From Micromonospora coriariae (GTDB taxonomy: Bacteria; Actinomycetota; Actinomycetes; Mycobacteriales; Micromonosporaceae): DNA of 64,000 nt. A program made the position numbers and the translations under genes. Positions 51,476 through 62,151 of the stretch are shown here, piece by piece. Numbering within the stretch: the stretch's first letter is position 1; every line of letters starts with the position of its first letter. A model generated the notes under the pieces. That model made no database searches, was not told the DNA's origin, and saw only the letters and a list, made by a program, of their open reading frames with translations. The stretch covers positions 372,001 to 436,000 of the forward strand of contig NZ_LT607412.1 in the NCBI RefSeq assembly GCF_900091455.1, in the 5' to 3' direction.

Positions 51476-54469
51476 TCACGACGGTGAGGGCGTCAACTCA
51501 CCCAGTGGGTCCGCGCTGACCGTCGGGAACGGGTCCTCTCCGGTCAGTGACGGATCGGTGCTCGGCTGTGGCCTGGTCCGCTCGTCGTCGATCGCGTTGC
51601 GTACCTTCACCGACACCAACGAGCCGGCGCACTCGGCAGCAGCGGCCGACGGCTCGGGAGACGGCACGATCGCCGGTTTGTTGTCGACCGGCGGCGGCAC
51701 GCAGGTCGGCTCGCGTACCCACAGGTCGAGGGTCAGCTCGTCACGGCGCCAGCAGGTGTAGTTGCCCTTCGTCTCCTGGGTCTCCTTCGTCTCAGCCTCC
51801 GGGCAGCGGGCCACCTTCCACGGTTGCCAGCCGTCCTGGCGCAGCGCGCTCTCGTAGACCCGCGCCGTCTCCTCCGGCGACTTCTCCGAGGTGACGGTGC
51901 GCTCGCGCAGCCGGCAGTCGAGCAGGCACCAACGGCTGCCACTGACGTCGTCGACGGTCTTCGTGGCGGCCCAGCCGGGCACGTTCAGCTGGTCCAGGTT
52001 GTCGAAGACCGGGTCGCGGCTCAGCGTACGGATGCCGAAGAAGAGCGGCACCGCGCCGAGCAGCACGATGCTGACCAGCGCCAGCACCGCCGCCCGCAGG
52101 CGGCGACGCTCACGCGACTGCCGGCGCGCCTCGGACCGGCCGCCCGGGGCGGCGTCGTCGTCGGACACGTCCCGGCCGGGAGCGCGCAGCGCGGGCCCCG
52201 CGGCCGGCTCGGGCGCCGGCCGGTCCACCGGTCCGGCCGGCGGGGGCACCACGGCGGCGGCCCGGGCCACGGCGACGGGCTCGCCCGCGCGACCGGGTGG
52301 CGGCACCGGAGCGACGCCGGTCGGTTCGGGACGGCCGGGCTCCCGGTGCGGCGGCAGCGCACGACCGGCGGCGCGGTCCGCCGGTGCGGGTCGAACTGGC
52401 GTACCGGCGCGGGCCACCCCGGGTGCGGCGGGCTCACCACCAGCTCGCTCGTCGCCAATGGACGGCTGCGCGGCGCCGGGCGGGCGGACAGCGGCGCGAG
52501 CCGGACCGTCGGGGCGCGGCCGGGACGGACCGTCCGGGCCGGCGCCCGGTGCGACGGCGGCACGGACCGGGCCGTCCGGGCGGGCGGCGCCCCGGGCGGC
52601 AGCCTCGACGCCGGGCGCGGGCCGGGGCGGGCCGTCGGGGCCACGCCGACCGGCGCCCGAGACCGGCGCGTCGCCGGGGGCGGATCGGGCCCGGCCGGGC
52701 GGGGTGGAGCGGGTGGCGCCCCGGGCCGGTGCGCCCGGACCGGCGGCAGCGCCACCGGGTACGGGCCGCCCGCCGCTGGCGGGACCCGCGTACGGGTCGT
52801 CGCCGCGGTTGCCCGCCGCGCCGGGTCGGCCCGGGCCGGCGGGTCCGTCGTTGCCGGGCTCCGCCGACGGGCGGCGGCGTCGAACGCTGGGGTCCGGGGT
52901 GTTTGCCGGAGCGCCCCGACGGCCGGCGGGCCGCTCGCCAGCGGCTGACGGATAGGTCGGGCCCCCGCTCGGCTGCTCACCTGTCGACTCCGGCGTGCCG
53001 GGCCGGGCGCCACGGCGACCGGTGGGGGCATTCGCCCCCGGGTCGGGGGGCGGCCCGGCGGACCGGCGTCCGGCGCGCTGCGCGGCCGGGTCCGGCACGG
53101 CGAGCGGACCGGACGAACCGCCGATGACATCCGCACCCGCGGGCGGCGCCGGACGGCGTTCCGCGGCGGGCGGGGTGCCGCCTCGCCGGTTGACCACCGG
53201 CAGGGCGGGGTCGGTGTGCGGCAGGCGACCGGCCTGACGCAGCCAGTCGGCTGGCCGCTCCGGGCGCTCCGCCCGGGGCTCGCCGTCGGCCGGCGCGCGT
53301 CGGCCCTGCTCGTCAGAGACGGCCCGGCGGCGCCCGGTGCCGTCCGGACCGACGGTGGGCGTGCCACCGGTGTGACCGGTGGACGCGTCGGGCAGTGCCG
53401 GCGCGTTGCCCGAACGGGGCACCACCGGCGCGGCGGGCTCGGCGGCGCGACGGCGACCGCCGGCGGGCGGGCGGGCGGGCGCGGCGGGCCCGCGGCCGGA
53501 CGGCTCCGGTGCACCAGGGTCCACCGGGCCCGGGCGACGCCGGGCGGTGCGCGGGTCACGGTCGACGGCGGGGTCGGGTCGCAGGCCATCGGGGCCCGGC
53601 GGCGTTGCGCCGGCCGGCGCGGTGCCGAACTGGGCCGGGCCGGACGCGGCCGCCCGGGCCGGATCCGGGGCAGCGCCGGCCGCGCGCCGGCCGGCAGGCC
53701 CGCCGTCGGTGGGCCGCGGACGGCCCGGCTCGGTGGGCTCCGGGACCGGTCGGCGGCCCTGCGGCGCGGCGTCCGGGCGGCGCAGTGGCGGCATCGCGTC
53801 CGCCCGCCCCGGCGGCGCGGCGGCGGCCGGACCACGGCCGATCTGGGGGTTGCCCGAGGTCGGTGGGCCGGCGGGTGCGCCGGGGGGGACCGCCGTCGGA
53901 CGGGGCCGGGTCGGGCCGGCTGGCGCGCCGGACGTCGGGCGGGGCCCGGGTGGGCCCACCGGGTCGCCGCCGACCGGTCGGGCGACGGCGGGTGCGGCGG
54001 GCGGTGGCACGGCGGCACGGGGCCCGGTGCCGGGCACCGGCACCGCACCGCGGCGCGGCGGCTGACCGGGGACGGCGGCACCGGCGGCGGGCCGGGGTCG
54101 GTCGGTGGGGGGCCGCTCGTCCGGGCGGCGGCCCGACTGCGGCGGCGCCTCGCCCGGCCACGGTCCGTCCACCGGCCGGCGCCCCGGCGCAGCGTCCGTG
54201 TCACCACGGCGTACTGCGGGCGGGACGTCCGGCGGCACCGGCGCGCCCCCGCGCGACCCGGCGGGCTCGGCCGGGGCACCGTCGGGGCCCAGTTCGCCGC
54301 GCTGCTGCTTGGCCGAGCGCAGGTCGTCGATCCAGCCGAACTCCTCGCCGGCTACCGGTGCCTCCGGCTCGGCCTCGGCCCGGCCTCGACCCCAGCGGCG
54401 CCCCTTGGCGCGGGAGTCGCGCCGCTCGTCCGGGCCCTCGTCCGGGCGGTCCGCACCACGCGACTTCAC
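51476..54469 (-). CDS. membrane protein with a very long disordered proline-rich N-terminus
   Basis: A 997-residue protein I cannot assign to a function. Residues 1 to about 775 are low-complexity, dominated by Pro, Ala, Gly and Arg with no fold, except a short ordered piece '[17 protein letters not shown]' near residue 45. A basic stretch leads into one membrane segment at about 793-815 ('[19 protein letters not shown]'). The outer 180 residues contain six Cys (WCLLDC, RCPEA, NYTCW, PTCVPP, ECAGS) and end in a Pro/Ser tail. The GTG at 54469 overlaps the rarA stop (GTGA). The compact motif near the N-terminus could be a docking site for a partner. Confidence 0.8.
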   Translation of the reverse strand: MKSRGADRPDEGPDERRDSRAKGRRWGRGRAEAEPEAPVAGEEFGWIDDLRSAKQQRGELGPDGAPAEPAGSRGGAPVPPDVPPAVRRGDTDAAPGRRPVDGPWPGEAPPQSGRRPDERPPTDRPRPAAGAAVPGQPPRRGAVPVPGTGPRAAVPPPAAPAVARPVGGDPVGPPGPRPTSGAPAGPTRPRPTAVPPGAPAGPPTSGNPQIGRGPAAAAPPGRADAMPPLRRPDAAPQGRRPVPEPTEPGRPRPTDGGPAGRRAAGAAPDPARAAASGPAQFGTAPAGATPPGPDGLRPDPAVDRDPRTARRRPGPVDPGAPEPSGRGPAAPARPPAGGRRRAAEPAAPVVPRSGNAPALPDASTGHTGGTPTVGPDGTGRRRAVSDEQGRRAPADGEPRAERPERPADWLRQAGRLPHTDPALPVVNRRGGTPPAAERRPAPPAGADVIGGSSGPLAVPDPAAQRAGRRSAGPPPDPGANAPTGRRGARPGTPESTGEQPSGGPTYPSAAGERPAGRRGAPANTPDPSVRRRRPSAEPGNDGPAGPGRPGAAGNRGDDPYAGPASGGRPVPGGAAAGPGAPARGATRSTPPGRARSAPGDAPVSGAGRRGPDGPPRPAPGVEAAARGAARPDGPVRAAVAPGAGPDGPSRPRPDGPARAAVRPPGAAQPSIGDERAGGEPAAPGVARAGTPVRPAPADRAAGRALPPHREPGRPEPTGVAPVPPPGRAGEPVAVARAAAVVPPPAGPVDRPAPEPAAGPALRAPGRDVSDDDAAPGGRSEARRQSRERRRLRAAVLALVSIVLLGAVPLFFGIRTLSRDPVFDNLDQLNVPGWAATKTVDDVSGSRWCLLDCRLRERTVTSEKSPEETARVYESALRQDGWQPWKVARCPEAETKETQETKGNYTCWRRDELTLDLWVREPTCVPPPVDNKPAIVPSPEPSAAAAECAGSLVSVKVRNAIDDERTRPQPSTDPSLTGEDPFPTVSADPLGELTPSPS

Positions 54470-55989
54470 TGTTGACCCTCTCCTGCGGCGTTCGTGCCGC
54501 TGTCCTGCATCGTGCCGGGACCAGCCGTGCCCGCCGGACGAACCTTCTCGTCGGCAAGCGCCGGCGCGGTCTGCGCCGTTACGGGCGATCCGGCCGGCGG
54601 GGCCGCCGGAGCCGGCAGCCCGCGCACGATCCGGCGCAGCAGCGGCAGCCGGGTGGCCACCGACCGCTCCGCGCCGTGTGGGCTGGGCCGGTAGTAGTCG
54701 GTGCCCACCAGGTCGTCCGGGACGTACTGCTGGGTGACCACGCCGCGCTGGTCGTCGTGCGGGTAGCGGTAGCCCGTGCCGTGGCCCAGTCCCCGGGCGC
54801 CGGCGTAGTGCGCGTCGCGCAGCCCGCGCGGCACCGGGCCGCCCTTGCCGGCCCGGACGTCTGCGATGGCGGCGCCGATGGCGGTGGTCGCCGAGTTCGA
54901 CTTGGGCGCGGTGGCCAGGTGGATCACCGCCTGGGCCAGGTTGAGCTGCGCCTCCGGCAGCCCGACGTACTCGACGGCGTGCGCGGCGGCGGTGGCCACG
55001 CTCAACGCGGCCGGGTCGGCCATGCCCACGTCCTCGCTGGCGAAGATGACCAGCCGGCGGGCGATGAACCGGGCGTCCTCCCCGGCGACCAGCATCCGGG
55101 CCAGCCAGTGCACGGCGGCGTCCACGTCCGAGCCGCGCATGCTCTTGATGAACGCGCTGACCACGTCGTAGTGGGCGTCGCCGTCGCGGTCGTAGCGCAC
55201 CGCCGCCACGTCGACCGCCTGCTCGGCGGTGGCGAGGTCGATCCGCCCGACGCCGAGCGCCGTGGCGGAGGCCGCCGCCGCCTCCAGCGCGGTCAGCGCC
55301 TTGCGGACGTCTCCGGCGGCGAGCCGGACCAGGTGGTCCTCGGCCTCGGCGGCGAGGGTGAGCGTGCCGCCCAGGCCGCGCTCGTCGGCGACGGCACGGC
55401 GGAGCAGCCCGCGCACGGCCTCGTCGTCCAGTGGTTGCAGGGTGAGCAGCACACACCGCGACAGCAGTGGGGAGATGACGGAGAAGTACGGGTTCTCGGT
55501 GGTCGCGGCCAGCAGCGTGACCGTACGGTCCTCGACGGCGGCGAGCAGGGAATCCTGCTGGGTCTTGCTGAACCGGTGCACCTCGTCGATGAACAGCACA
55601 GTCTGCGGGCCGCCCGAGCGGCGTTGGCGGCGGGCCGTCTCGATCACCGCCCGGACGTCCTTTACCCCGGCGGAGAGCGCCGACATGGCGACGAACCGGC
55701 GGTCGGTGGCCGCGGCCACCAGGTGCGCGATTGTCGTCTTGCCGCTGCCCGGGGGTCCCCAGAGGATCACCGACATCGGGGCGCCGCCGGAGACCAGTTG
55801 CCGCAGCGGCGCACCGGGGGCGAGCAGGTGGTCCTGCCCGACCAGTTCGTCGAGGTTCGCCGGACGCATCCGGACGGGCAGGGGCGAATCGTCCGCTACC
55901 GGAGTGAAGCCGTCGACACCGGCGGAACCGGCGGGCGCGCTGCGCGGCCCGGCGGGTGCACCGAGGGAGAAGAGGGCGTCGGACTCCAT
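54466..55989 (-). CDS. rarA: replication-associated recombination protein RarA
   Basis: AAA+ ATPase of the clamp-loader-like MgsA/RarA family acting at stalled forks; 507 residues. Walker A '[12 protein letters not shown]', Walker B '[20 protein letters not shown]', sensor 1 '[21 protein letters not shown]' and the C-terminal tetramerisation region ('[15 protein letters not shown]') are clear. The N-terminal '[15 protein letters not shown]' is standard. The ATG at 55989 is used; a GTG one codon upstream is equally possible. It precedes the proline-rich gene with a GTGA overlap. Confidence 0.95.
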   Translation of the reverse strand: MESDALFSLGAPAGPRSAPAGSAGVDGFTPVADDSPLPVRMRPANLDELVGQDHLLAPGAPLRQLVSGGAPMSVILWGPPGSGKTTIAHLVAAATDRRFVAMSALSAGVKDVRAVIETARRQRRSGGPQTVLFIDEVHRFSKTQQDSLLAAVEDRTVTLLAATTENPYFSVISPLLSRCVLLTLQPLDDEAVRGLLRRAVADERGLGGTLTLAAEAEDHLVRLAAGDVRKALTALEAAAASATALGVGRIDLATAEQAVDVAAVRYDRDGDAHYDVVSAFIKSMRGSDVDAAVHWLARMLVAGEDARFIARRLVIFASEDVGMADPAALSVATAAAHAVEYVGLPEAQLNLAQAVIHLATAPKSNSATTAIGAAIADVRAGKGGPVPRGLRDAHYAGARGLGHGTGYRYPHDDQRGVVTQQYVPDDLVGTDYYRPSPHGAERSVATRLPLLRRIVRGLPAPAAPPAGSPVTAQTAPALADEKVRPAGTAGPGTMQDSGTNAAGEGQQ

Positions 55990-56064
55990 CACGAAGACAG
56001 TACCGGGCCGGGCCCGCGACGCCGGAATCGCGCCGCGAGCCGGGCAACCCGTGATCGGTTCCGG

Positions 56065-56277
56065 TCAGCCACGACCAGGGCGCCGGCCCCGGTACCAGCG
56101 GCCGCCGCCACCACCGCGCGGGCCGCTGCCCACGCCACCCAGGTAGAGCGCGAGCAGGAACAGCCCGAGGAGCACGAGAGTGTTCCAGTTGAACAGGTCA
56201 GGCGCCCCGAAGTTCGTGTCGAGCAGGTCGATCAGCAGGGCGAAGCCAAAGACGATGGCCGCGAGAATGGCGAGCAT
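56065..56277 (-). CDS. small two-segment membrane protein
   Basis: A 70-residue protein with two hydrophobic helices ('MLAILAAIVFGFALLIDLL' and 'TLVLLGLFLLALYLGGVG') joined by an Asn/Trp-containing turn and ending in a Gly/Arg tail. The ATG at 56277 has CCGGAGG eight bases upstream. The family is unknown to me; similar small proteins are common in Micromonosporaceae. The function cannot be inferred. Confidence 0.65.
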   Translation of the reverse strand: MLAILAAIVFGFALLIDLLDTNFGAPDLFNWNTLVLLGLFLLALYLGGVGSGPRGGGGGRWYRGRRPGRG

Positions 56278-56420
56278 GTCGGTCCTCCGGTGGGGGTTCC
56301 CAGTAGGTCGGCGCGTGATGTACCCAATCGGTCGGCTCGCCAATCTCCACGATGGATTCGGCCGCGCTGCGGCGGCCCGGCGCACCAGGTGCTCCCAGCA
56401 CGCTCCGCCTCGCCTGAGCG

Positions 56421-56474
56421 GTAAGGAAGGGCCCCTTCTTATCGCCTCGTGTAGAGGAAGGGACCCTTCCTAAC
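56421..56474. repeat. palindromic repeat related to the element at 1201-1257
   Basis: Two copies of an AAGGAAGGGNCCCTTCTT-type palindrome face each other (56421-56441 and 56454-56474), pairing over about 16 of 20 bases. The core matches the arms of the 1201-1257 hairpin. It covers the last bases of the MFS gene and probably also serves as its terminator. Confidence 0.75.
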
Positions 56475-57771
56475 GCGTAGCGGCAGGTGGCTCCGCCGGT
56501 ACGGGGACCGCGGGCAGGTCGGCCGACGGGTCGACGGACCGGCGGCCGGCTCGCCAGGCGGGCAGGTAGAGCGGGGCGGCGACGGCCAGCACCACCGCGC
56601 CGACCACCATGGCGATGCCGACGCTGGTGGCGGCGGCGAGCGCGGTCAGGACCACCCCGCCGAGCGCGCCGGCCGGCTGCCCCATCATCGAGTTCAGCGA
56701 GAGCACGCTGGTCCGGTACGGGCCCTCGACCTGCCGGTGCAGCAGGCCGCTGTGCAGCGGGTTGGACGCGCCGTGCACGGTGTAGCAGGCCAGGTAGGCC
56801 ACGAGCACCCCGACCGGACCGGCGAACAGGCCCATCCCGACCACCGTGACGCCCTGCAGGATGCGCAGCAGAGCCGCGCCCGGCGCGGCGCCGAGCCAGC
56901 GCAACAGCAGCGGTGTCAGCGCCGCGCCGGCCGCCGAGGCGAGCCAGGCGGCCGAGTTGGCCGGCCCCAGTAGCGCGGCGGCGCGTTCCGGGTCACCGAC
57001 CACCTCGGAGAGGCGGACCGGCAGCAGCGACTCGAAGGTGACCATGCCGAAGCCCCAGAACAGCTCCACCGCCACCAGGGCCAGCAGCACCCGGGAGCGG
57101 CGCAGCAGCCCGACGGCCTCGCCGATCATCCGGGGCGCCTGGACGACCGAGGCCCGCAGTGCGGCCGCTCCGGTGGCCGGCCGCTGCTCCACCAGCAGGA
57201 CGAGCAGGGCGACGAGCGCCGCCGCCTGGGCGAGGATGGCGACCAGCACGGGCACGGTGAGCGCGCTGACCGGCCCGATCGGGCCGAGCGCGACCAGGCC
57301 ACCGCTGAGCAGCGCGCCGGCCCCGATGGTCAACCCGGCGACGGTGCCGGCGTACCCGAGCCCGTGCTCGTACTCCGCCTCGGGGTCGGCGGCCACGGTG
57401 GCGTCGACGTACCAGGACTCCAGCGGGCCACTGTCCAGCGCCCGGTAGACCCCCTGCAGGGCCCAGACCAGAAAGAACAGCGCGAACGAGTCGGCCACCG
57501 CGAACACGGACAGCGAGGCGAGGTTGAGCGCTCCGGCGGCGAGCAGCACCGGACGGCGGCCAAGGGCGTCGGCGAGCCCGCCGGTGGGCAGCTCCAGCGC
57601 CAGCACCAGCAGCCCCTGCGCGGTGCTGACCAGGCCGATCTGCGGCAGCGACAGGCCGCGCTCCTGCATCAGCAGGATCATCACCGGGATCATCAGGCCG
57701 GTGGGCAGCCAGCGCAGGCCGTACAGCGTGAGGTAGCGACGGCGGACCTGACGTACGGTCAGCGCGCTCAT
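56470..57771 (-). CDS. MFS transporter
   Basis: Twelve-segment major facilitator protein of 433 residues. The loop 2-3 signature is 'LELPTGGLADALGRRPVLLA', and the N-half begins 'YLTLYGLRWLPTGLMIPVMILLMQERGLSLPQIGL', resembling actinobacterial drug or metabolite exporters. The ATG at 57771 overlaps the stop of the ArsR-type regulator (ATGA), so transporter and regulator form one operon. The substrate is unknown. The stop codon lies inside a palindromic repeat. Confidence 0.92.
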   Translation of the reverse strand: MSALTVRQVRRRYLTLYGLRWLPTGLMIPVMILLMQERGLSLPQIGLVSTAQGLLVLALELPTGGLADALGRRPVLLAAGALNLASLSVFAVADSFALFFLVWALQGVYRALDSGPLESWYVDATVAADPEAEYEHGLGYAGTVAGLTIGAGALLSGGLVALGPIGPVSALTVPVLVAILAQAAALVALLVLLVEQRPATGAAALRASVVQAPRMIGEAVGLLRRSRVLLALVAVELFWGFGMVTFESLLPVRLSEVVGDPERAAALLGPANSAAWLASAAGAALTPLLLRWLGAAPGAALLRILQGVTVVGMGLFAGPVGVLVAYLACYTVHGASNPLHSGLLHRQVEGPYRTSVLSLNSMMGQPAGALGGVVLTALAAATSVGIAMVVGAVVLAVAAPLYLPAWRAGRRSVDPSADLPAVPVPAEPPAATR

Positions 57772-58367
57772 CGGAGGCCCTCGCGCAACGGGTAGGCGGC
57801 CAGGAAGACCTGCACCGGGCGGGCCTGGGGATCGGCGGGGTCGGCCTCGCGGTGGTACCGCTCCAGCACCTGCCACACCTCCGCCTGGAGCTCTTTGAGC
57901 CGCTCCGGCGGGACGGTCATGAAGATGTCGCCCATGCCGAAGGCGTCCCGCCAGGCGGGGGACCACTCGTGTTGGCGGGCGAACCAGCTCTCGGCGCTCT
58001 CGGCGAGAAGGCGCACCTGGTCGCCCTGGATCCACTCGATCGCGGCCCGGGCGTCGGGGTCGTCGTCGAAGTCGGTCGGTTCCCAGTTGGTGACGTCGTG
58101 TGCAGCCTGCCACCAGCGCTGGCGTCCGCTGCCCCGGTCGGGATCCTCGACGACCAGGCCGACATCGGCGAGCTGGCGCAGGTGGTAGCTGGTCGCGCCG
58201 GTGTTGGTGCCGAGCAGCTCCGCCAGGGTGGTGGCGGTGGCGGGCCCGTTCACCCGCAGGGCGCCGAGGAGCCGCATCCGGAGCGGGTGTGCCAGCACCC
58301 GGACCTGCCGCTTGTCGATCCGTACCTCACGTGGCGCCGGCCGCGGCGCCTCTTCGTCATCCGCCAT
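57768..58367 (-). CDS. ArsR-family winged-helix regulator
   Basis: A 199-residue repressor-type protein. The winged HTH is 'VRVLAHPLRMRLLGALRVNGPATATTLAELLGTNTGATSYHLRQLADVGLVVED' (about residues 22-75), followed by the wing 'GSGRQRWWQAA'. The longer C-terminal helical part likely dimerises or senses a ligand; no metal-binding Cys box is seen. The ATG at 58367 was chosen over a start at 58403 because the latter would lie within the promoter region. It is coupled to the MFS gene, and a perfect 17-bp inverted repeat sits just upstream. Confidence 0.92.
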   Translation of the reverse strand: MADDEEAPRPAPREVRIDKRQVRVLAHPLRMRLLGALRVNGPATATTLAELLGTNTGATSYHLRQLADVGLVVEDPDRGSGRQRWWQAAHDVTNWEPTDFDDDPDARAAIEWIQGDQVRLLAESAESWFARQHEWSPAWRDAFGMGDIFMTVPPERLKELQAEVWQVLERYHREADPADPQARPVQVFLAAYPLREGLR

Positions 58368-58383
58368 GACTGCACAATATCTC

Positions 58384-58426
58384 TGCACACTTCCTATGCA
58401 CAAGAGTTATGCATAGGAAGTGTGCA
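58384..58426. promoter_or_regulatory. perfect 17-bp inverted repeat upstream of the ArsR/MFS operon
   Basis: Arms 58384-58400 and 58410-58426 (TGCACACTTCCTATGCA and its complement) are exact, with a nine-base spacer. The sequence is AT-richer than its surroundings and contains TATGCATA-like -10 candidates. It starts 17 bases before the regulator's ATG, fitting an autoregulatory operator-promoter. It also follows the stop of the reductase gene, so a terminator role is possible. Confidence 0.7.
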
Positions 58427-58442
58427 TTCGTGGGTGGGCGAC

Positions 58443-59258
58443 TCAGCGGGCCAGGAACTCAGACACCCCGCGCAGCCGGGTACGCAGCAGGCCGGCAGCA
58501 CGGGTGCAGTCCAGGCGGACGTCGCCGGGGCCGGCCAGCCCGGCGGCGGCGCAGGTGGTGGTCTTCAGCCCGGCCGCGTCGAGACCGAACCGCTCGGCGA
58601 CCAGCAGACCCAGGTCGGCCCGGCTGACCGCGTCCGCGCCGGCCACGTTGAGCGGCCCGGCGTACGTGCCGTCGACCAGCTCCAGCACGGCGTCGGCCAG
58701 GTCGGTCACGTCGACCGGGCAACGGATCATGTCGGTGAACAGGGTGACCCGCCCGGCGAGCGCCTCCCGGCAGAGCTCGATCTGCTTACTGCCCTCCCCC
58801 AGGATCAGCGAGGTACGCACCAACGCCGCACCGGGGTCGATCGCCCGTACGGCGGTTTCGGCCGCCGCCTTCGCGGCCCCGTACGCGTTCACCGGGCTGG
58901 GCGGCTCGTCGTCGCCGTACGGCTCGGCCCGGCCGCCGTGCAACGCGTCGCTGGACACGTGCACCAACCGGGCGCCCACCTCCGCGGCGGCGACCGCCAC
59001 GTGCGCAGCCCCGTCGGCGGTGACCGTCCAGTCGTCGTACCGGTAGGGGGTGGAGACCACCGCGTCCGGGCGCACCTCGGCGACCAGCGCGCGCACGGCG
59101 GCGCGGTCGGTGACATCCAGCCGGCGGGCCGCGACACCCGGCACCGCGACGTCACCGGAGTGGTACGTCCCGACCACCTGCCTCCCGACCGCCGCCCGCC
59201 GGCAGACCTCGCGCCCGAGAAAACCGCTGGCCCCGACGACCAGCACCCGCTCCCGCAT
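58443..59258 (-). CDS. RmlD-like NAD(P)-dependent sugar-nucleotide reductase
   Basis: A 271-residue extended-SDR protein resembling dTDP-4-dehydrorhamnose reductase. The cofactor motif is 'VLVVGASGFLGREVC' and the catalytic YxxxK is 'NAYGAAKAAAE'; Ser/Thr in 'VHVSSDALHGG' completes the triad. The ATG at 59258 has AAGGGGG seven bases upstream; an in-frame GTG at 59273 lacks one. It is not linked to other rhamnose genes, so the substrate is uncertain. It could supply the polysaccharide locus or act on another carbonyl. Confidence 0.85.
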   Translation of the reverse strand: MRERVLVVGASGFLGREVCRRAAVGRQVVGTYHSGDVAVPGVAARRLDVTDRAAVRALVAEVRPDAVVSTPYRYDDWTVTADGAAHVAVAAAEVGARLVHVSSDALHGGRAEPYGDDEPPSPVNAYGAAKAAAETAVRAIDPGAALVRTSLILGEGSKQIELCREALAGRVTLFTDMIRCPVDVTDLADAVLELVDGTYAGPLNVAGADAVSRADLGLLVAERFGLDAAGLKTTTCAAAGLAGPGDVRLDCTRAAGLLRTRLRGVSEFLAR

Positions 59259-59279
59259 CCCGACCCCCTTCACCGCACA

Positions 59280-59341
59280 GTTGATGATGAGGCTAACGGG
59301 GCGACGCGCCGGAGCACGGCCCCGCCAACCTCATGATCAAC
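59280..59341. terminator. long imperfect hairpin after aspS
   Basis: Arms 59280-59302 and 59319-59341 pair over 19 of 23 bases (core GTTGATGATGAGG against CCTCATGATCAAC). It lies 31 bases past the aspS stop, fitting a terminator. The shape resembles repeated palindromes elsewhere in this window. Confidence 0.65.
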
Positions 59342-59371
59342 GAGCCGGGGGTGGGGAAAGCAGCGAGCTGA

Positions 59372-61177
59372 TCAGACCGGGTCGGCGACCGGGGCGGCGG
59401 GACCGGCGGTGCCGGTGTGCGCGGTGGCCGGGGGCTTCGGCTTCGCGTCGATGCCCGCCTCGGTGCGCTGCTGGGCGGTGATCGGCGTCGGCGCGCCGGT
59501 CAGCGGGTCGAAGCCGCCACGGGTCTTCGGGAACGCGATCACCTCGCGGATGGAGTCCGCGCCGGCGAGCAGCATGCAGACCCGGTCCCAGCCGAAGGCG
59601 ATGCCGCCGTGCGGCGGGGCGCCGTACTTGAACGCCTCCAACAGGAAACCGAACTTGTCCTGCGCCTCCTCGGGGGTGATGCCGAGCAGGTCGAAGACCC
59701 GCTTCTGCACGTCGCCCCGGTGGATACGGATCGACCCACCGCCGATCTCGTTGCCGTTGCAGACGATGTCGTACGCATAGGCGAGGGCCCGGTCCGGTGC
59801 CTCCTCGAACCGATCCACCCACTCGGCGTTGGGCGAGGTGAACGGGTGGTGCACCGCCGTCCAACCGCCCTCGTCCGTGCGCTCGAACATCGGCGCGTCG
59901 ACCACCCAGCAGAACGCCCACGCGCTCTCGTCGATCAGCCCGGCCCGCTTGGCGATCTCGACCCGGGCGGCGCCGAGCAGCTCCTGCGCCTCACGGGTGG
60001 TGGCGCTGGCCGCGAAGAAGACCGCGTCGCCCGGCTTGGCGCCGACCGCGTCGGCGAGCCCGCCCAGGTGCTCGGCGGAGAGGTTCTTGGCCACCGGGCC
60101 GCGCGCCTCGCCGGTCTCGGCGTCCAGCACCACGTACGCCAGGCCACGCGCGCCACGCGCCTTCGCCCAGTCCTGCCAGCCGTCCAGCTCCTTGCGGCTC
60201 TGCGCCGCGCCACCCGGCATCACCACCGCGCCGACGTAGCCGCCCGCGTCGATCGCCCCGGCGAAGACCCGGAACTCGGTGCCACGCAGGTACTCCGTCA
60301 GCTCGGTCAGCTCGACGCCGTAGCGCAGGTCCGGCTTGTCCGAGCCGTAGCGGGCCATCGCGTCGTGCCAGGTGATCCGCGGGATCGGCTGGCTGATCTC
60401 GTGCCCCGCCAGGTCCTTCCAGAGCGTCGAGACGATCGCCTCGCCGAGGTCGATCACGTCGTCCTCGGTGACGAAGGACATCTCGATGTCGAGCTGGGTG
60501 AACTCCGGCTGCCGGTCGGCGCGGAAGTCCTCGTCCCGGTAGCAGCGGGCGATCTGGTAGTACCGCTCCATGCCGCCGACCATCAGCAGCTGCTTGAACA
60601 GCTGCGGCGACTGCGGCAGCGCGTACCAGCTGCCCGGCTGGAGCCGGACCGGGACCAGGAAGTCGCGGGCGCCCTCGGGCGTCGACCGGGTCAGCGTCGG
60701 CGTCTCGATCTCCAGGAAGTCCCGCTCGTGCAGCACGCCCCGGGCGAGGTGGCTGGCGCGCGAGCGCAGCCGCAGCGCGCTCGCCGGACCACTGCGGCGC
60801 AGGTCCAGGTAGCGGTACTTGAGCCGGATGTCGTCACCGGCCTCGATCTGGTCGTCCACCGGCAGCGGCAGCGGCGCCGCCTCGGAGAGCACCTCCAGCT
60901 CGACGGCGGTCACCTCGACCTCGCCGGTGGGCAGCTCCGGGTTCTCGTTGCCGGCCGGCCGGCGGGTCACCTCGCCGGTGACCTTCACGCAGAACTCGTT
61001 GCGCAGCGCGTGCGCGTCCTCCTCGCGGAACACCACCTGGACCACGCCGGAGCCGTCGCGCAGGTCGACGAAGATGACGCCGCCGTGGTCGCGCCGGCGG
61101 GCCACCCACCCGGCGAGCGTCACCGTCGTGCCGGCGTCCGTCGCGCGCAAGCTGCCGGCATCATGGGTACGGATCAC
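59372..61177 (-). CDS. aspS: aspartyl-tRNA synthetase
   Basis: Class II synthetase of 601 residues with the bacterial layout: N-terminal OB anticodon-binding domain ('[23 protein letters not shown]'), class II core ('[23 protein letters not shown]', '[14 protein letters not shown]', '[31 protein letters not shown]'), the GAD insertion ('[15 protein letters not shown]') and motif 3 '[14 protein letters not shown]'. A charged Pro/Ala C-terminal tail follows. It starts with GTG. A long imperfect hairpin lies downstream of the stop. Confidence 0.97.
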   Translation of the reverse strand: MIRTHDAGSLRATDAGTTVTLAGWVARRRDHGGVIFVDLRDGSGVVQVVFREEDAHALRNEFCVKVTGEVTRRPAGNENPELPTGEVEVTAVELEVLSEAAPLPLPVDDQIEAGDDIRLKYRYLDLRRSGPASALRLRSRASHLARGVLHERDFLEIETPTLTRSTPEGARDFLVPVRLQPGSWYALPQSPQLFKQLLMVGGMERYYQIARCYRDEDFRADRQPEFTQLDIEMSFVTEDDVIDLGEAIVSTLWKDLAGHEISQPIPRITWHDAMARYGSDKPDLRYGVELTELTEYLRGTEFRVFAGAIDAGGYVGAVVMPGGAAQSRKELDGWQDWAKARGARGLAYVVLDAETGEARGPVAKNLSAEHLGGLADAVGAKPGDAVFFAASATTREAQELLGAARVEIAKRAGLIDESAWAFCWVVDAPMFERTDEGGWTAVHHPFTSPNAEWVDRFEEAPDRALAYAYDIVCNGNEIGGGSIRIHRGDVQKRVFDLLGITPEEAQDKFGFLLEAFKYGAPPHGGIAFGWDRVCMLLAGADSIREVIAFPKTRGGFDPLTGAPTPITAQQRTEAGIDAKPKPPATAHTGTAGPAAPVADPV

Positions 61178-61311
61178 GACGTGCGTCTCCTCATCTGCGG
61201 TGCGGTCTGCCTCCGCATTCTGTCAGGAGTGCCGGTAACGATCCGCGCCACCCGTCGACCCGGCCGATCAGTCCGGGCGGTTCGACGGGTGGCGCGGTCA
61301 GGGGGCGAGCG

Positions 61312-62151
61312 TCAGTTCTCGGGAATGTTCCAGGCCGTGGCACGAATGACGACCGTACGGTCATTGTTGATCGAGACGACCTCCACGAGCACCATCCGCC
61401 ACTCGTCGCGCCGTTCACGGGCAGCGGCGTAGTTGGTGCTGAGACAGAGCCAGGCACCCTTGCGCAGTGGCACCTCCGCTCCCTCGGCGATCGGAGATGC
61501 GCGAATGGCGTTGTAACACTCGCCCGGCTTCATTGCCGCCGTCGTCTCGCTGCCTTCCACCCCGTCGTCCAACCTGATCCACGGCGCGCCACCCTGACAG
61601 CCGGGATCGAGACTGAACTCCGACCCGTTCGCCCCCACGTTGGCCCGCGGTTCGTCGAGGTCGACACGCATCTTCGCAAAGCAGTCCGCCGATTTCAGCG
61701 TGAGGCTCTGGTTCTCGTACTCCGGCTCGTAGACGGTCTGCTCGTTGAGGGCCGGCGGCGTTCCCGGCGATCGCGGCGGCTCCTCCGGTGTGGCGGTCGG
61801 CTGCTGCGGATCGCCCGGTCCGGCCGGGCTGCTGGGAACCGAAACCGGCCCGGGGCCGGTCGAGCCGACCGGCGCCCGGGCGGACGCGATGTCCCGCGCC
61901 GTCTGCGCCTGGTCCAACGCCCGCCAGGAGACGGCGGCAGAGCCGAGCGCCACCAGCAGCGCCAGGGCTGCCACGGTGATCACCACGAGACCAACAGGGC
62001 TGCGGGTGGCGGTGACCGGCGGAGCCGGCGGACCGGGGAGGCCACCACCGGTGAACGGCGGGGACGTGCCGCCGCCGGGCGGGGGTGGTGGTGGTGGTGG
62101 AGGAGCCGGGGTGGGTTGGGACTTTTCTGACCACGGGTCGGGTTGGCTCAC
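61312..62151 (-). CDS. membrane-anchored protein with proline-rich tail, unknown function
   Basis: A 279-residue protein. The cytoplasmic N-terminus has a run of ten prolines and Gly/Pro repeats (residues about 14-45). One membrane segment lies at about 53-75 ('VGLVVITVAALALLVALGSAAV'), then a Pro-rich spacer, and an outer domain of about 130 residues with four Cys ('SADCFAKM', 'DPGCQGG', 'GECYNAI', 'AWLCLSTNY'). The GTG at 62151 has GCAGGAGG eight bases upstream. Similar anchored proteins accompany Ser/Thr kinases in some actinobacteria, but no kinase is here. Confidence 0.75.
   Translation of the reverse strand: MSQPDPWSEKSQPTPAPPPPPPPPPGGGTSPPFTGGGLPGPPAPPVTATRSPVGLVVITVAALALLVALGSAAVSWRALDQAQTARDIASARAPVGSTGPGPVSVPSSPAGPGDPQQPTATPEEPPRSPGTPPALNEQTVYEPEYENQSLTLKSADCFAKMRVDLDEPRANVGANGSEFSLDPGCQGGAPWIRLDDGVEGSETTAAMKPGECYNAIRASPIAEGAEVPLRKGAWLCLSTNYAAARERRDEWRMVLVEVVSINNDRTVVIRATAWNIPEN

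Noticed and set aside
54470..56047. Upstream extension of the proline-rich gene through the rarA region
   Set aside because: Overlaps rarA in another frame on the same strand; the GTG at 54469 with GTGA coupling is a better start.
58443..59258. rfb rhamnose pathway member rmlD
   Set aside because: RmlD-like by fold only; no rmlA, B or C nearby, so no gene symbol was assigned.
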